DNA of 64,000 nucleotides from Apoda limacodes (lineage: Eukaryota > Arthropoda > Insecta > Lepidoptera > Limacodidae). The notes below the pieces were generated by a model that was given only the letters and a program-made list of their open reading frames with translations, was not told the DNA's origin and did not search any database. A program made the position numbers and the translations under genes. The stretch is taken from positions 9,828,501-9,892,500 of the forward strand of contig OX291557.1 in NCBI GenBank assembly GCA_946406115.1. The letters are read 5' to 3'. This document shows positions 51,740 to 63,401 of this stretch, piece by piece (position 1 is the first letter of the stretch; each line of letters begins with the position of its first letter).

Positions 51740-54000
51740 GTTTTGATTAGTTAGTTTTTAATTTCTTTTAATTTTTTCTGGGCAGCCGAGATGTAGCGAG
51801 AAGTTCTTTTTGTGATGGTCAAACTTTACACTCGCACAAGGCGACTGGCTCGTGTTCACTCCGCACAGTCCACACGTTCGCCTAGCTCAATTTCACCTTG
51901 CTCGTCCCTTTGATATTACCGAAACGGGAGCAAACGCAGATAAGGCGAACGGACACACACAACCAGGCTCCTCACGGCGAGCCTAAAGTGCGGCCTTCGA
52001 AGGAAACTTAGATAATTAAACTTGTTAGAGCCTGTTGTGAGACACCAATTCTATACATTTATATACAAGAATCGCTCGTTTTAAGTAAACCTGACTCAAA
52101 ATCTCTGTGCAAATCTTGTAAACATAACCTAACTTTACTTAATGTTAACTTTTTCTAGTAATTTAATCATAAATCATTAAAATACTTACATGATTACCAT
52201 TATTGTTACATTCTTTAACTGGTTTTCAAATCACGACACTGATTAAACCTAAAATCTTCAAAATTTTAAATTTACAATGACAAATATTATACGTATTTAT
52301 TTATATGTTGCATAGATTAACAAAGCGAAAGACGAGTGTCAAAGTCATTTTTGTTTACACGAATTGCAAACAGATTCCGAGTCCGGTTTATCTATGTGAT
52401 TATCGCAACCTGACTATACTCTTAGACAAGTTGTTTAATAGTTAAATTGACCAGGATGTGGAAAAGCGAATTTGATATTAAAGGTACCGAGAAGTTCAAA
52501 GTAACATAACAATAATATACGAACTATTTTGTATGTAAGTATGTGTAATATTCTCATAGTTTGTCGTTTGACAACTATGGTAACTATTTAACTCTGCTAA
52601 CACATACTAGTCTAGTCTGTACATGTACACACTTGGATCTATACATAATGGTGTTTTTAGATGCGCCAAGATTTTGTAGACGTATTACGAAGTATTACGT
52701 ACCTAAGCACCGATGGAGTTGGGAGGTCTTTGCTTTGCTTATTTTTGGTATCATGGGGGACGGGTGGTCTAAATGATGATTGATTACGTAAGCAATATTT
52801 ATTTATTGTTGTTAATGGAACGCGCTTTTTATATTCATTCACCTTTCTTATTTTTTTTAGAAAATTAAGTAGATTCGGATTCGAATCCTACTTGCCTATG
52901 CTCGAAAGCGAAAAGCATGTTCAAAAATTTTCAGGATAATATGAGTGCACTAATATGAAGTTAAATAATCTGTCTAGCACATATGGTACATTTTATAAAC
53001 AAATAAATTGTTTAATATAATAAATAATAACATTAAAACTAATCATTCTTGGACGTCCGTGAGTCTGTGTTTATGTGACCATGTATGTGGCAGAGAAATT
53101 AGTCGAAAAATTCATTTCACCGGAATACTTTTGTTTTTAATATATAAAGTATTACACTGTGCTGATTCCTAGTTAATATTAGCGTTCTAAGTACTGTCGT
53201 TTAATTATAATTTATAAAAAACTAATATACTTACCACTGTATACTGTATATCTATATATATATTTTTTATTTTTATTTTATAGTATATTTTTTTCCTTAC
53301 CTTATTTGTTATTTTATTTTTATAATTTAAATTAATTGCTAACATTGTTAAAAAACTACCTACAAACAATAAGGGAGCCGGGGAATAAAAATTACTAAAA
53401 TTCTGCTTACAAAATACTTTAACAGCAGCTGAGTAGGTATTACCAGGATGTGAAAACTTAATCTTTAAGGTACCCTAATAAGAGCAATGTTGAAAGTATG
53501 TAACAAGGACAGCTGCTTGAATAAATATGCTAGCAGATTGTAATTTTCGACATCTGAATACTTTAAGATAATCATATTATTTTCTTCAGATGATATACCA
53601 ACCTATATGTCTGTTCACAAATCACATACAAATGTTCGAATTTTTGCCAGACCCCTTACGTAAATCAAAGAGCAGAATAAACAAAAAATATAATTAAAGG
53701 AATATAATTTAGTGAAAACATAAAATTTTGTACATAAAAATATATTAATCAAAATTATTAAAACACTTTTTTACTTACATAATGTACGACTTTCAGCCAC
53801 AACAAATATTATTAACTATGTATTTCAAACTTTGGTATTAAATACCTATTTAAATTTTATTCTTTACAATTAAATTAACATTTGCAAACAGGGCAATAAC
53901 AATAATATGTATGTATGTATGTAAATTATATCACAGCTTCCTTGAGGTATCATTTACCTTTTACAAAATATTTTATATGTAGATTGCACACCAGCAAATT
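51740..54000. other. Intergenic region between gene B and the Mpv17-like genes
   Basis: Gene B and the Mpv17-like pair converge on this region. A moderately GC-rich patch at 51780-52015 (ATCTCGGCTGCC on its minus strand) looks like part of a dispersed repeat. The rest is AT-rich without a recognisable gene. Confidence 0.4.
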
Positions 54001-54002
54001 GT

Positions 54003-54008
54003 TTTATT
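54003..54008 (-). promoter_or_regulatory. Poly(A) signal of the first Mpv17-like gene
   Basis: AATAAA on the minus strand, about 77 nt after the stop codon at 54085. Confidence 0.5.
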
Positions 54009-54084
54009 TAATTTGTATAAATAAACCTATGAACACGATTTAAATTGTCTAAATTTTACGGTGGAACCTAAGTTCCAACCTTCG

Positions 54085-54732
54085 TCAAGATGGCAGTAAT
54101 ATAACTTTACTTTTTGCTTCTTGTGAAGGACTCCTGGGCTTTCGATGCTTTACCTGAGATGTATATATATCATAGCCTAAGGAAATGAAGTTGTCATATA
54201 ATACTCTAAACCTAGTAGGCAAAAAGTAAAAGTTGATTATTTGTGCCGGGGGCCAAACCATCCACTCAGCACGGTACAGAGTTGAAAATTTATCACCTAC
54301 TTCATCTTGGAAATTCTTTAAAGGATTATCTTCAAAAACAGCTACACTTCCAAAGAATGTAACTATCATGACAGGAGAAAACAAAAACTGGTCAAGAGCC
54401 AGTTTCTTTAATGCCATATTAACAGTCCTTCCCACAATTACCTTGTCTAGAATCTTATACCAATTGTGACAAAGTATTCCAAGTACTGCACCTGAAAATG
54501 CCATATGCTTGGTCCTCCTTGGATTATACTTATCTAAATCTTTTGTATATATTTCATAGTGTTGTTCGATTATATCACCTACTGCCGATAAAGTCACTGA
54601 TATTGTTATATTAGTGTAAAGTAAATATTTGTCACTAAATGCTACGCTCACAATTTTTTTCAACCTTAGTGAAGGTCCACTATGACGCATTTTGGATGCG
54701 AGATTCCTCCAACTCATGACTAGGGCTTGCAT
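54085..54732 (-). CDS. Mpv17-like protein 2 homologue, copy 1 (215 aa)
   Basis: A single coding exon encoding an Mpv17/PMP22-family protein, closest by length and wording to MPV17L2 (human about 206 aa). The signature is near the C-terminus: EWMVWPPAQIINFYFLPTRF at residues 156-175, then RVLYDNF. Others are VGDIIEQ at 51-57, ILCHNWYKILD at 86-96 and LDQFLFSP at 113-120. The usual four weak membrane segments fit. Human MPV17L2 is a mitochondrial inner-membrane protein needed for mitoribosome assembly; the same role here is inference. The start is set at 54732 because TTTATTTCAG|AAAGCTGAAAATG just upstream is a splice acceptor, so the longer open frame to 54777 is intron. M6 is an alternative start. 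The C-terminal tail is longer than in copy 2. Confidence 0.9.
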   Translation of the reverse strand: MQALVMSWRNLASKMRHSGPSLRLKKIVSVAFSDKYLLYTNITISVTLSAVGDIIEQHYEIYTKDLDKYNPRRTKHMAFSGAVLGILCHNWYKILDKVIVGRTVNMALKKLALDQFLFSPVMIVTFFGSVAVFEDNPLKNFQDEVGDKFSTLYRAEWMVWPPAQIINFYFLPTRFRVLYDNFISLGYDIYTSQVKHRKPRSPSQEAKSKVILLPS

Positions 54733-54742
54733 TTTCAGCTTT

Positions 54743-55634
54743 CTGAAATAAAAGTACATATATGTCCAACTATACATACAAGCTCACAAGCGCTTTAAAT
54801 ATCTGTAAAAACTGACAAAAAAGTTTTTTTTTTTAATTATTTAAGTTAACAAATATTCCCGGTAATCTCCTTCAGCTAGTCCTGAATTAAGCAAAGCTCG
54901 TTTCATATAATTTCCAACTGAGATATAGTGAACACCCCAAATTGTTACTTTTCTAAGACATTAAGGGGCAAGCTATGTCATATGCTTGTTTTTAAATATT
55001 AATTAAATAAAATCACAAAAGTGTTTTTTTTATGCTGAAACACTTACCCCCCCTTAAATAAGATTGGGTTTAAAAATGGAGTTTTTATTAAATTGGTAAG
55101 TGTATTTTTAATGTTGTGTTTTAAATTAGTATCTATATGATTATGGACTTGTCCAAAATGCTGAATACATATTGTCAGCAAACTGTGAGAAGCTCAGTAA
55201 GTATATAGTAAATTTAGTTATTTGTATTAATGTATGTGAATATGCAAGAAATCTGTTTTTGCAGCAAAGATTTTTCTAAAACTAGTCACCATATTGGTAA
55301 GAAAAAACAAGCAACAAAACAGAGTATAGACTGGATGCCGTACCGGACATCGCGACAGAGCCCTTATCATGATTGCATATACTTTACTCGATAGATTAAA
55401 AAAAAATGCAGTCCTATAAATTTTGAATGTTTAATCATGTGAGTTCACAACCAGCAGACAATAAATAAAGACAATGTATAAGACCTGATAAAATTATGTA
55501 TTTCATTTTTAAAATAAATTATTTATTTATTTCAAAAATGAAATAAACTAAATGGTAAAATTATATAGGGCCAACTCTTTGCTTACGTCACTGCTTGTCC
55601 TCTTAAACAACTTATACCTACACCAGACAATATA
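54743..55634. other. 5' intron/flank of Mpv17-like copy 1
   Basis: No coding exon was seen. On the minus strand, GGGGGGGTAAGTG at about 55045-55055 could be the donor of a non-coding first exon that joins the acceptor at 54743. Confidence 0.25.
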
Positions 55635-56582
55635 GGGTAAAACATCCTAACCTCGGCCCCCTGCCTAAGTTCGGCCCCTAAATATTTAAGCTTATAGGTA
55701 GGTTCAAATTCCGTGTAGCTGAAAAGTTTTAGCATCAATCACAATTTAAATAAATCTAGTTTTGATATGTATGCAATATGGTGTTTCTATGTCTTATAAC
55801 TTGACCATAAATAACTTGTAGAAGTTTTCTCACTGTTTCCAGACAGTAAAATAACAATGTAAAAAAAATTGTTTATTTTGAATTCATTACTCAGAACTAA
55901 CAGGACCAATTTTAAGATGCTTATTTTTTAGATTTGAATGGATTTATTAGGATCCTAAGTTAGAGCTCTTAAAGTTTATTTTTGTTAGGCATTTGAAACC
56001 CGTTAATTGAATAAAAGTTGTTATGTCATATAGATATGGATTGCTTCTAATAAGTTTGGCTGCCTCAAAATGTTAGTTAAACTCTTTAATAGACTATAAA
56101 ATCATGGCCGACATTAGGCTTCCCTACCTATCTAAGCTTGGCCAACTTGAAATACAGGCTGTTCAAAATACTAAATATGTCTACTAATGTACCTGTGTAG
56201 AAAAATGTGATTATAATTTTTTGCTGTGATACACAATGCTGTTTGCCACATCAAAACACTGGTTACAGTTAGAAATTAAAACAATTTATTTTATTTATTA
56301 TCAGTCCATTTTAGTTTTTCAGTAAAAATAATAAGAAGAACCATTTATTATAATTGATTATTATAAAAGAAAAAAAAAATACCTATATAATCTAATATCA
56401 TTTCTTTTTTCAATAGGTATTATAACGAGTTAAAGATATGCATGGTAAAGTTTTATCACAATCAAATATGTCTATGGATATAATGCCTTGTTAAAAATTT
56501 AAAACAGCCTTTACTGGCCAACATTAAGATAAAAGAAGGCCATAGTTAGGTAAAAGGTGGCCGATATTAAGGTAATTCGCCC
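55635..56582. mobile_element. 948-bp TA-flanked non-autonomous DNA element
   Basis: The left end GGGTAAAACATCCTAACCTC and right end (read inverted) GGGCGAATTACCTTAATATC both run into CGGCC. About 18 of 26 positions agree when the flanking TA is included. TA lies outside both ends (55633-55634, 56583-56584). Inside, short blocks around CGGCC/TGGCC with ACATTA or CCTA-like neighbours recur near both ends (55655-55680, 56104-56150, 56515-56570), as subterminal transposase sites would. No ORF. Probably a pogo/mariner-type MITE. Confidence 0.6.
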
Positions 56583-57077
56583 TACAAACCTTTAAACACC
56601 TTTTATGTTTTATAACATAATTTAAGACATTTATAATCACTAAAAACATAAAGTCTAAATGTCAAATAGCCTAACAATGCAAATGCATTGGTGGATAAAT
56701 TCATGGTTCAAGCGTGGTTAAGACTAAAAGTTGCATATTACGTTAAGGAGCAGACATTTGGGTGTTTTACCCTGATTTAAAACTTAAACACTTTTCAAGA
56801 AAATAAGACCAATATATAAATATTTTTTTTATTAATTAATAAAATGACAAAAATTAACATTATTTACTACTTTATCATATATTTAATAATGATTATTGAC
56901 ACTAATTATTTTATCAGCCTTTTATATAAATCATGCAAAAATGCCGTTTAAAATTAAAAATATACAGAACGTCATTTTGAACCCCACTTCCTGTAATGTA
57001 TCAGATCTAGTTATGGACTGATAAATTTCTCTAAGTACGTACATAGGTACTTGAATGCAATCAAAAATTTTAAAATA

Positions 57078-57686
57078 TCACTGGCTTTCATGATCATTAT
57101 CAACATCTTTAGTTTTCAAAGATTTATCATGCTTCATATGAGATGTGTACACATCATAACCAAGAGATATTGTATTGTCATACACAACTCGAAATCTAGT
57201 AGGTAAGTAATAGAAATTAATAATTTGGGCAGGAGGCCAAACAACCCATTCAGCTTTATACAAAGTCCAGAACTTATCCTTAACTTCATCAGTAAAGTTC
57301 TCAATTGGATTAGCCTCAAATATGGCAACAGTGGCAAAAAATGATAATATTACAACTGGTGAGCAAATGAATTGATCCAATAATAATTTCTTTATAACCA
57401 TTGAAACTGATCTTCCAATAATAACTTTATCAATAAAATTGTACCAATTATGACATATGATACCAGCTGATAGCCCAGAAAACGACATTTGCGCTGTGCG
57501 TTGCACATCATACTTTGTTATGTCTTTATTGTGAAGCTCATAGTTTTGCTCTAAGAAATCTCCTAGTGTTGATATCCCTATAGACAGCAACACATTGGTG
57601 TAAAACAGATTTTTGCGATGAAAAGCGTCATCTACAGCTTGCTTGTAAGATTTATAAGCTTTGGAAAAGAACCTTCTAATTGCCAT
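57078..57686 (-). CDS. Mpv17-like protein 2 homologue, copy 2 (202 aa)
   Basis: A second Mpv17/PMP22-family protein in tandem and the same orientation as copy 1. Residues 146-165 read EWVVWPPAQIINFYYLPTRF, with LGDFLEQNYE at 41-50, IICHNWYNFIDK at 76-87 and LDQFICSPVV at 103-112. The N-terminus MAIRRFFSKAYKSYKQA is basic and amphipathic, as for mitochondrial import. It is about the length of human MPV17L2. The ATG at 57686 is 17 nt after a splice acceptor (TTTGTTTTAG|GACAAG). Upstream, GCTG|GTAAGT gives a 98-nt 5' UTR intron (57704-57801). Copies 1 and 2 share most signature residues, so they are tandem duplicates. The internal frame 57134-57337 is a shadow. Confidence 0.92.
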   Translation of the reverse strand: MAIRRFFSKAYKSYKQAVDDAFHRKNLFYTNVLLSIGISTLGDFLEQNYELHNKDITKYDVQRTAQMSFSGLSAGIICHNWYNFIDKVIIGRSVSMVIKKLLLDQFICSPVVILSFFATVAIFEANPIENFTDEVKDKFWTLYKAEWVVWPPAQIINFYYLPTRFRVVYDNTISLGYDVYTSHMKHDKSLKTKDVDNDHESQ

Positions 57687-57801
57687 TCAGAGGGTTTCTT
57701 GTCCTAAAACAAATAAGTTAAAAAGTAAGTTAATAAGAATCTACTGTTTTACAACAATGTTTCGCTACTACTTAACCGTTATTTCGTATATCAGAACTTA
57801 C

Positions 57802-57900
57802 CAGCTAAAACGGAAAGCCGATATACAATATTAATTGAACACACATAATTCAAAATACGCACATATTATGTAAAATAAAATAAATAATAAATTGTCCGCA
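57802..57900 (-). promoter_or_regulatory. Likely non-coding first exon and promoter region of Mpv17-like copy 2
   Basis: Reading the minus strand, GGCTTTCCGTTTTAGCTG ends in a strong donor (GTAAGT) at 57801. The upstream exon end and transcription start are not visible. From here to 58480 nothing else was recognised. Confidence 0.4.
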
Positions 57901-58484
57901 CATCATCACACACAGGATAATAACCTAAAATTGATATTTTTATGGCAACATTTTAAATCATAGACAAGCTTCTTGCCATAGACTATAACACAGATAATAG
58001 TTAATATTTTTTTCTAAATGCTGCCAGCCATACAATTAATGCATAGGTACCTTCTATGCACGTCATACAATTGAGTCGGCGAACAGCAGGACCGATTTGA
58101 TTTCATTATACTGTTCATTGCTGCTTTAGATACGCTCGTACTAGTCAAACACAGTAATTTTTGGACAACATAGAACTATTGGAGTAGCTTTCACTATGAT
58201 ACTGAGCAAATATTTTATTCGTATCTTTTATGACAATGCAATCGACCTACATACATGTTAGTAAATACCAATATTCGAATTTGATTAAATGTACCTATAC
58301 AGCGAAATATGTTTATATACCTATTACTGACTCATGATTATTACAAAAATTACTTAACCTAGGTGTGAAGCTGAATTTATGTCACAAGTAAAGTCACAAC
58401 AGTCGAGTCAGTGTAACAATGTAAAAAAATAATAACTGAACCCAAGTTTAGGGTTATATATGCACCTTATGAGCCTCATACGTC

Positions 58485-58650
58485 CCTATTGTTTGGGCAC
58501 GGCCTACTCTCGCCGAGGGTGATTTGGGTCATAGTCTACACATGGGCCCAGTGCGGATTGTGGACTGTATGTGTATATGTCTTTTGTTTTTTGACATATG
58601 CAGGTTTCCTCAAGATGTTTTTTCTTCACCGCTAAGCCGTGACGTAAGTA
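58485..58650 (+). repeat. Dispersed repeat shared with 11222-11330
   Basis: GGGCACGGCCTACTCTCGCC, GAGGGTGATTTGGGTCATAG and ATATGCAGGTTTCCTCAAG are common lepidopteran repeat text. The reverse complement of the first half occurs at 11225-11300. 58651-59340 holds no recognised gene. Confidence 0.5.
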
Positions 58651-59349
58651 ATTAGTGTTCTTGAATAATGTATTTCAACATTCTTACTGCATTTTTTTTA
58701 TTTATTTATTCAATACAACAGTTTAATTACACTTACAAATTTATTTACTGCCGTTGAAACCTCGCAGAGCTTATCTGTTTCAACGAGGGGCTGTGAGAAT
58801 TGTCAACGATCCCAAACTCACTTACCGTATCGAGCCCATAAGTCTGAGGAGCGACTTTGCTTCCCTGTGTCCACGGCCCACGGCAGAAAGACGGGTAGAA
58901 AGTCTACCATCGCACCGCGTAGTAATTGATTAGGGAAATTATCCGGAATGTTGGTAACCCACACCCGACTCAGAAAGGTCGAAAAGGTAAAAAAAAATTA
59001 GCTTTAACTATTTGTTCGTAGTGCACTCTCCAGTGACATCCATTTATAAGCTTCTTGTTCATTTAGATACTACCATAAAAAACTAAACATAATAGAACAT
59101 TTTAAACATGCTAAGTTAAGATATTAATTTAAAATCCTCCATATAAATAAAAATATATGTGATCATTAAGCTATTGAGTTAACTGACCACTAAAATGAGT
59201 AATTCAGAGTAGGATATATGCAGTTATCTATAAAGGTATGGTCATAAAAATCATAATTATATCAACGCCACGCCATTGAATATGTGTGTCAAAAGCCATC
59301 GAATTATGTAAATGTAGTAATTAATGTAATTTCGTTAATTTTATTAGGT

Positions 59350-59435
59350 ATTATTGTGCACGCAGTAAACAAGTACGGTCCATCTGATGGTATTTGGTTA
59401 GCATAGCTTATAGACGCTTGCAACAGATATTCACC
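59350..59435 (-). repeat. LINE 3' end, inverted
   Basis: AAACAAGTACGGTCCATCTG then ATGGTATTTGG and TATAGACGCTTGCAAC is the reverse complement of the end seen at 63300-63360. Confidence 0.5.
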
Positions 59436-59499
59436 TGCTACCCTAATACATTTTTTCAGATATTTTAATTAGCTTATGTTTACCATGAAAAAAAAATAT

Positions 59500-59625
59500 A
59501 TGTCTTTGTTTGAAAAATACGCCGAAACTGCATCCTTCACTTCTTCATCACTTAAAAACATTTTCCCACGAAGTTATTTTTTCAAGATTGAAAATAAGTA
59601 ATAATCACTGGGAGCCAGAACAGGG
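59500..59625 (-). pseudogene. Mariner transposase C-terminal fragment
   Basis: On the minus strand it encodes LAPSDYYLFSILKK, a stop, then LRGKMFLSDEEVKDAVSAYF. This is the C-terminal catalytic-Asp region and tail of a mariner transposase (S-D-Y-x-L-F). The rest of the gene is missing. The plus-strand frame at 59650-59865 is unrelated and unsupported. Confidence 0.65.
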
Positions 59626-60409
59626 ACAGAGGTTAATGATAGTCTTTATATGTTTCATATGCAAGCAGAAATGTTTTTGCTAGTTCCACGATTACAACTG
59701 CTGAGGCTGTTGAGTTTTTCCATAAACTCTTCAACAGTGTATGCCCAGGAAGACGCACAAGAAGAAAATAAAGAAATAACTTTTGGACACCACGCATTCT
59801 GGATGGCGATGATAAAAATATTAGAAAATATTACATTTATTGTTAAGACCAGTAAGGGGTCTTAAACTGCTAGACAGAGTTTACATTGATAAGTTGTAGT
59901 TATAAAGTTATTTTTTTTTATCTTTTATTTTAAAATACTCTAATTAGAACATTTTTGCAATAAAACAGGTGACTGAAGTGTAGTAAGGAGCTGCGGTGGG
60001 AAAGAGTATACTTCTCTTGATATTGCATACAAACCCAATTAACCTAACCACGGTTAACATATACATTATGTCACTAATTGTGTGGTGTATTGCCTAAGTA
60101 AATGTTTTTGACAGTTATTTTGTTCTGTTACCATCATAGATATAGAATGTACAAGATCAACAATGCTAAATGAAAAACGAAACAGAAAAAAAATTGCAAA
60201 TGTGTGAGTGGAATAGTGTTGTCAAACAACACTATCGATAATTTTACCTGCACAAAATTATTGCAAACTATTGCTGATGAAATTAAATATTACCTATGTC
60301 GCGTTTACACTCGCGCCATGCAGCCTTTCCGAGGCGCTTTACACGCTTGTGCTCGTACATGTACCCAATAGCATAGCGTTGAATGCAAGAGTGTAAACAT
60401 ACCATAATA

Positions 60410-60570
60410 ACCAAAACTATTTAGACTATAATCACGTCTTTTAGGAAATTTTAAAAACCTAATCACTTCCTTCTTGAAGAACCCCATACCGTAGTCACCG
60501 GAGAAAACCTCGGCAGGGAGCTCATTCCACAACTTAAGTGACCATTTAGGTTACAAAGAATGAGAATGAA
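60410..60570 (-). pseudogene. LINE C-terminal fragment, inverted
   Basis: The minus frame encodes MWNELPAEVFSGDYGMGFFK and KKEVIRFLK, the same C-terminal motif as 30195-30472. 60571-61440 holds no recognised gene. Confidence 0.6.
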
Positions 60571-61444
60571 TTCGCTGTCGATGGCGAGCGGAGCGACGGT
60601 AGAAAGTAGCTGTGGAAATTATTTCAAACAATTCCTCAAAACACAGAACACATTAAGCAAGCGGTAGAACACACACACGGAGGCAAAATCTCTCAGACTT
60701 AAATGTTTGATACGACTTGTGAGTTTGGGATGGTGTTGAGAAACATTCTAAGCAGCCAAGTGGATAAGGAGTGGAATGAAATTTGACGTGTTTTTCTTCT
60801 AATTTTTATTATTTTTATATACAAGATCTAGTATAAAAGATGTATATTAGAGATTGCACTGAATGTAAATAAGTTAAATTTGAATATTTTGTTTGACTTT
60901 AATGTTCATGTCGATTTTTGTGCTGGACAGACGATTTGGACCAAACGGTGGAATCACTGGTATAATCAATTAGTTATTATTGTATGTCGAAGTCTACGTA
61001 TGAAGTAGCGAGAAACTGCTAATGAACATAAAAAAAATACATCAAACTTTACATACTTTGTCCTGAATACCTACACTAAATAAAAAAGAGTTTCTAAATA
61101 AAGTATAAGATCTTAATATTTTAGTTACCAACAAAAATCTATAAAAGTACTTAATATAACAAGTTTTAATTAAATTATTTCCTCACTAAAAATCTAAAGC
61201 TGATCGCAAATATGTCTGCATCGTAGGGCCCCGTATTTCCGAATTCTGTATAAAATCCTATGCAACCTCTTACAATTTACTCCCACCGTGCGCGCAATAC
61301 TTATTGCATTTCATACTAGTTCTATAAATGCGGCTCGTACGGCGCGTAAGATGCAGACAAATGTGCGATCACCTTTGAATGGCTATGAATAATTATCTTA
61401 TTAATATCCTATACATGTATAATTACATATTCTAACGATTTACT

Positions 61445-61660
61445 ATCGATACTGATGCCGTCGGTCGCCACCTTGTCAAGCTCTATGGCAACTAAATGTC
61501 TACACATTTTACGCAAAATACTCTCCAAATCCTTATTTAACAACGAAATAATGGTACTCGGTAAATCTAGACAAAAAAAATGCAAGCTATGATTTAAATT
61601 GTTATTTTTCGTAAAATTCTCTACTAAAACTGATAAATTTTTTTATCATAATTTTAATGA
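61445..61660 (+). repeat. Diverged repeat, partial copy
   Basis: It contains ATCGATACTGATGCCGTCG, CTAAATGTCTACACATTTTA and CTCCAAATCCTTATTTA, in the same order as the two larger copies at 61707 and 62337. Confidence 0.6.
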
Positions 61661-61706
61661 ACGTGTTTCTATTTATGACGCATTAAGAGATTCTTATAGA
61701 CTTGAT

Positions 61707-62192
61707 TATATATACGCATGACGTCAGCGCTATATCAATCTCTATCGTAACTAAATGATTACATATTTTACACAAAATATCCTCCAAATCTTGATTTAGC
61801 AACGAAATATGGTGTCAAGTCTGTAGAAAAACATGTAAACTACGATTCAAATGGTTTTTTTCGTTGATTTTTTAGCTGTATTCGATAAAATATTCAATCA
61901 ACAATGCAGTAAAAAAAGTAGAAATTACCTGTTTAACGTGTATTAATTCTGATTATTCCGTCTTGTAAATAAACATTGGCTCACACTAGAAGACAGCTTT
62001 TTTATCTAAAAAATATTTTAAATTTTAATGACGGATTACAGAATGAAAAAAGAAAATTCCAGTGGCAGTAAACAAATGACGACTTTACCGGATCTCATCG
62101 CGGAAGACATTGACATAGGCAACTATTTTCTTCTGTCTAATTTTGTCTCGGGTTCTATGCACTTCATTTGGATTTCTCGCTTCCATGCTTTA
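61707..62192 (+). repeat. ~490-bp diverged duplication, copy 1
   Basis: Shared blocks with copy 2: ATACGCATGACGTCAG; ACAAAATATCC(T/C)CCAAATC; TTGATTTAGCAA(C/T)GAAATA; CATTGGCTCACA; TTCTCGCTTCCA(T/C)GCTTTATTG. The order is the same throughout. The 73-codon frame at 62028-62249 lies in it and is not supported as a gene. Confidence 0.7.
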
Positions 62193-62204
62193 TTGGTCTT
62201 TTTT

Positions 62205-62285
62205 TTCTTGTGCGGATATCGAACCTGCACCCCCCGTTTCCGTAGATAGTCTTCACTACCAACAGAGCCACGGAGCCGTCAAACG
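62205..62285 (-). repeat. tRNA-like SINE fragment
   Basis: GGATATCGAACCTGCACCC is an inverted B box (GGTGCAGGTTCGATATCC), and CAACAGAGCCACGGAGC is like an inverted A-box side. It lies between the two ~490-bp copies and is not a functional tRNA. Confidence 0.45.
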
Positions 62286-62336
62286 TATATATCTTTGCCG
62301 CAAAAAGAACTCCTACTAGAAGCCTTTATTATCGAT

Positions 62337-62823
62337 ATCGATACGCATGACGTCAGTGCTAAGACAATCTTTATCGTAACTTATTGATTACATATTTTAC
62401 ACAAAATATCCCCCAAATCTTGATTTAGCAATGAAATATGGTATTGAATCTAGAGAATAATATGTAAACTACAATTCAAATTGATTTACGTTAATTTTTC
62501 GGATAAATTCGATAAAATATAATTAACAACAAAGCAGTAAAAAAATTATAAATTACCTGTAAAAAGCGTATTAATTCGGATTATAGCGACTTGTCAAGTC
62601 ACATTGGCTCACAAAAAAGATACCAAATTTACAATTTAAATATTGTAAAATATAAATCAAGGAATCAAGGAGGAAAACAAAAAAATCCAATCGCTGTAAA
62701 ATAGACCCGCTCATATCACCGCTTATCGATGTAATTATTGACATATTCGGCCATTTTCTTCTATCTTATTTTCTCTTGGGCACTATGCACTTAATTTGGA
62801 CTTCTCGCTTCCACGCTTTATTG
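62337..62823 (+). repeat. ~490-bp diverged duplication, copy 2
   Basis: Same block order as 61707-62192, from ATACGCATGACGTCAGTGC to TTCTCGCTTCCACGCTTTATTG. The identity looks moderate, so the duplication is not recent. Confidence 0.7.
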
Positions 62824-62894
62824 ATCTTTTGAACGTAGTGAAAATATCCTATGTATATGGTTACCATAATATCAAGATAACATTCAACAACAAC

Positions 62895-63130
62895 CGTCCC
62901 CAGGCCAGGATGAAATACTGGCGGAAGTCTGGAAACACCTAGATGAACAGCTAGTAATACTCTAATACTATAATATAATATAATACTATAATACGGCTGC
63001 ACAACCTCTATAATAAGCAAGGCCAGCCAATCCCAGACTCATAGTGAAATAGCTTATTAATACCGTTCTACAAAGGAGATAGGGAATATTAGAGAGTGCA
63101 ACAAATACCGAGCCATTAAACACACTTGCT
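62895..63130 (+). pseudogene. LINE reverse-transcriptase fragment
   Basis: A degraded frame reads PGQDEILAEVWKHLDEQ, resembling the P-G-x-D-x-I-x-x-E-x-W-K block at the start of many LINE reverse transcriptases. Then come LHNLYNK-like and YKGDRE-like pieces in shifting frames. The clade is uncertain. Confidence 0.5.
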
Positions 63131-63239
63131 TTGCTTGAAAAAATATAAAAACATAGGATGATCTTGTTTTATTTGTGTTAACAATGACTAGGTAGGTGTC
63201 TATCGAATCAAAAAAATTAATAAATCTTAATAATGGGGG

Positions 63240-63401
63240 CATTGTTGAATCGATATGAGGATCACTATTAAGGGTCGGCAACGCGCTACTGATACTTCTG
63301 GTGTTGCAAGCGTCCATAGGCCACGGTGACCGCTTACCATCAGGCGGACCGTGTGCTTGTTTGCCACCTTATTGGAATTAAAAAAAAAAAAAAAAAAAAA
63401 A
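63240..63401 (+). repeat. LINE 3' end with poly(A) tail
   Basis: GGTCGGCAACGCGCTACTGA, then GTTGCAAGCGTCCATAGGCC and CATCAGGCGGACCGTG, ends in about 22 A residues at 63379-63400. 63402-64000 shows nothing I can name. Confidence 0.65.

Noticed and set aside
62028..62249. 73-codon frame in the repeated region
   Set aside because: Lies wholly within a diverged ~490-bp duplication, and the other copy does not keep the frame.
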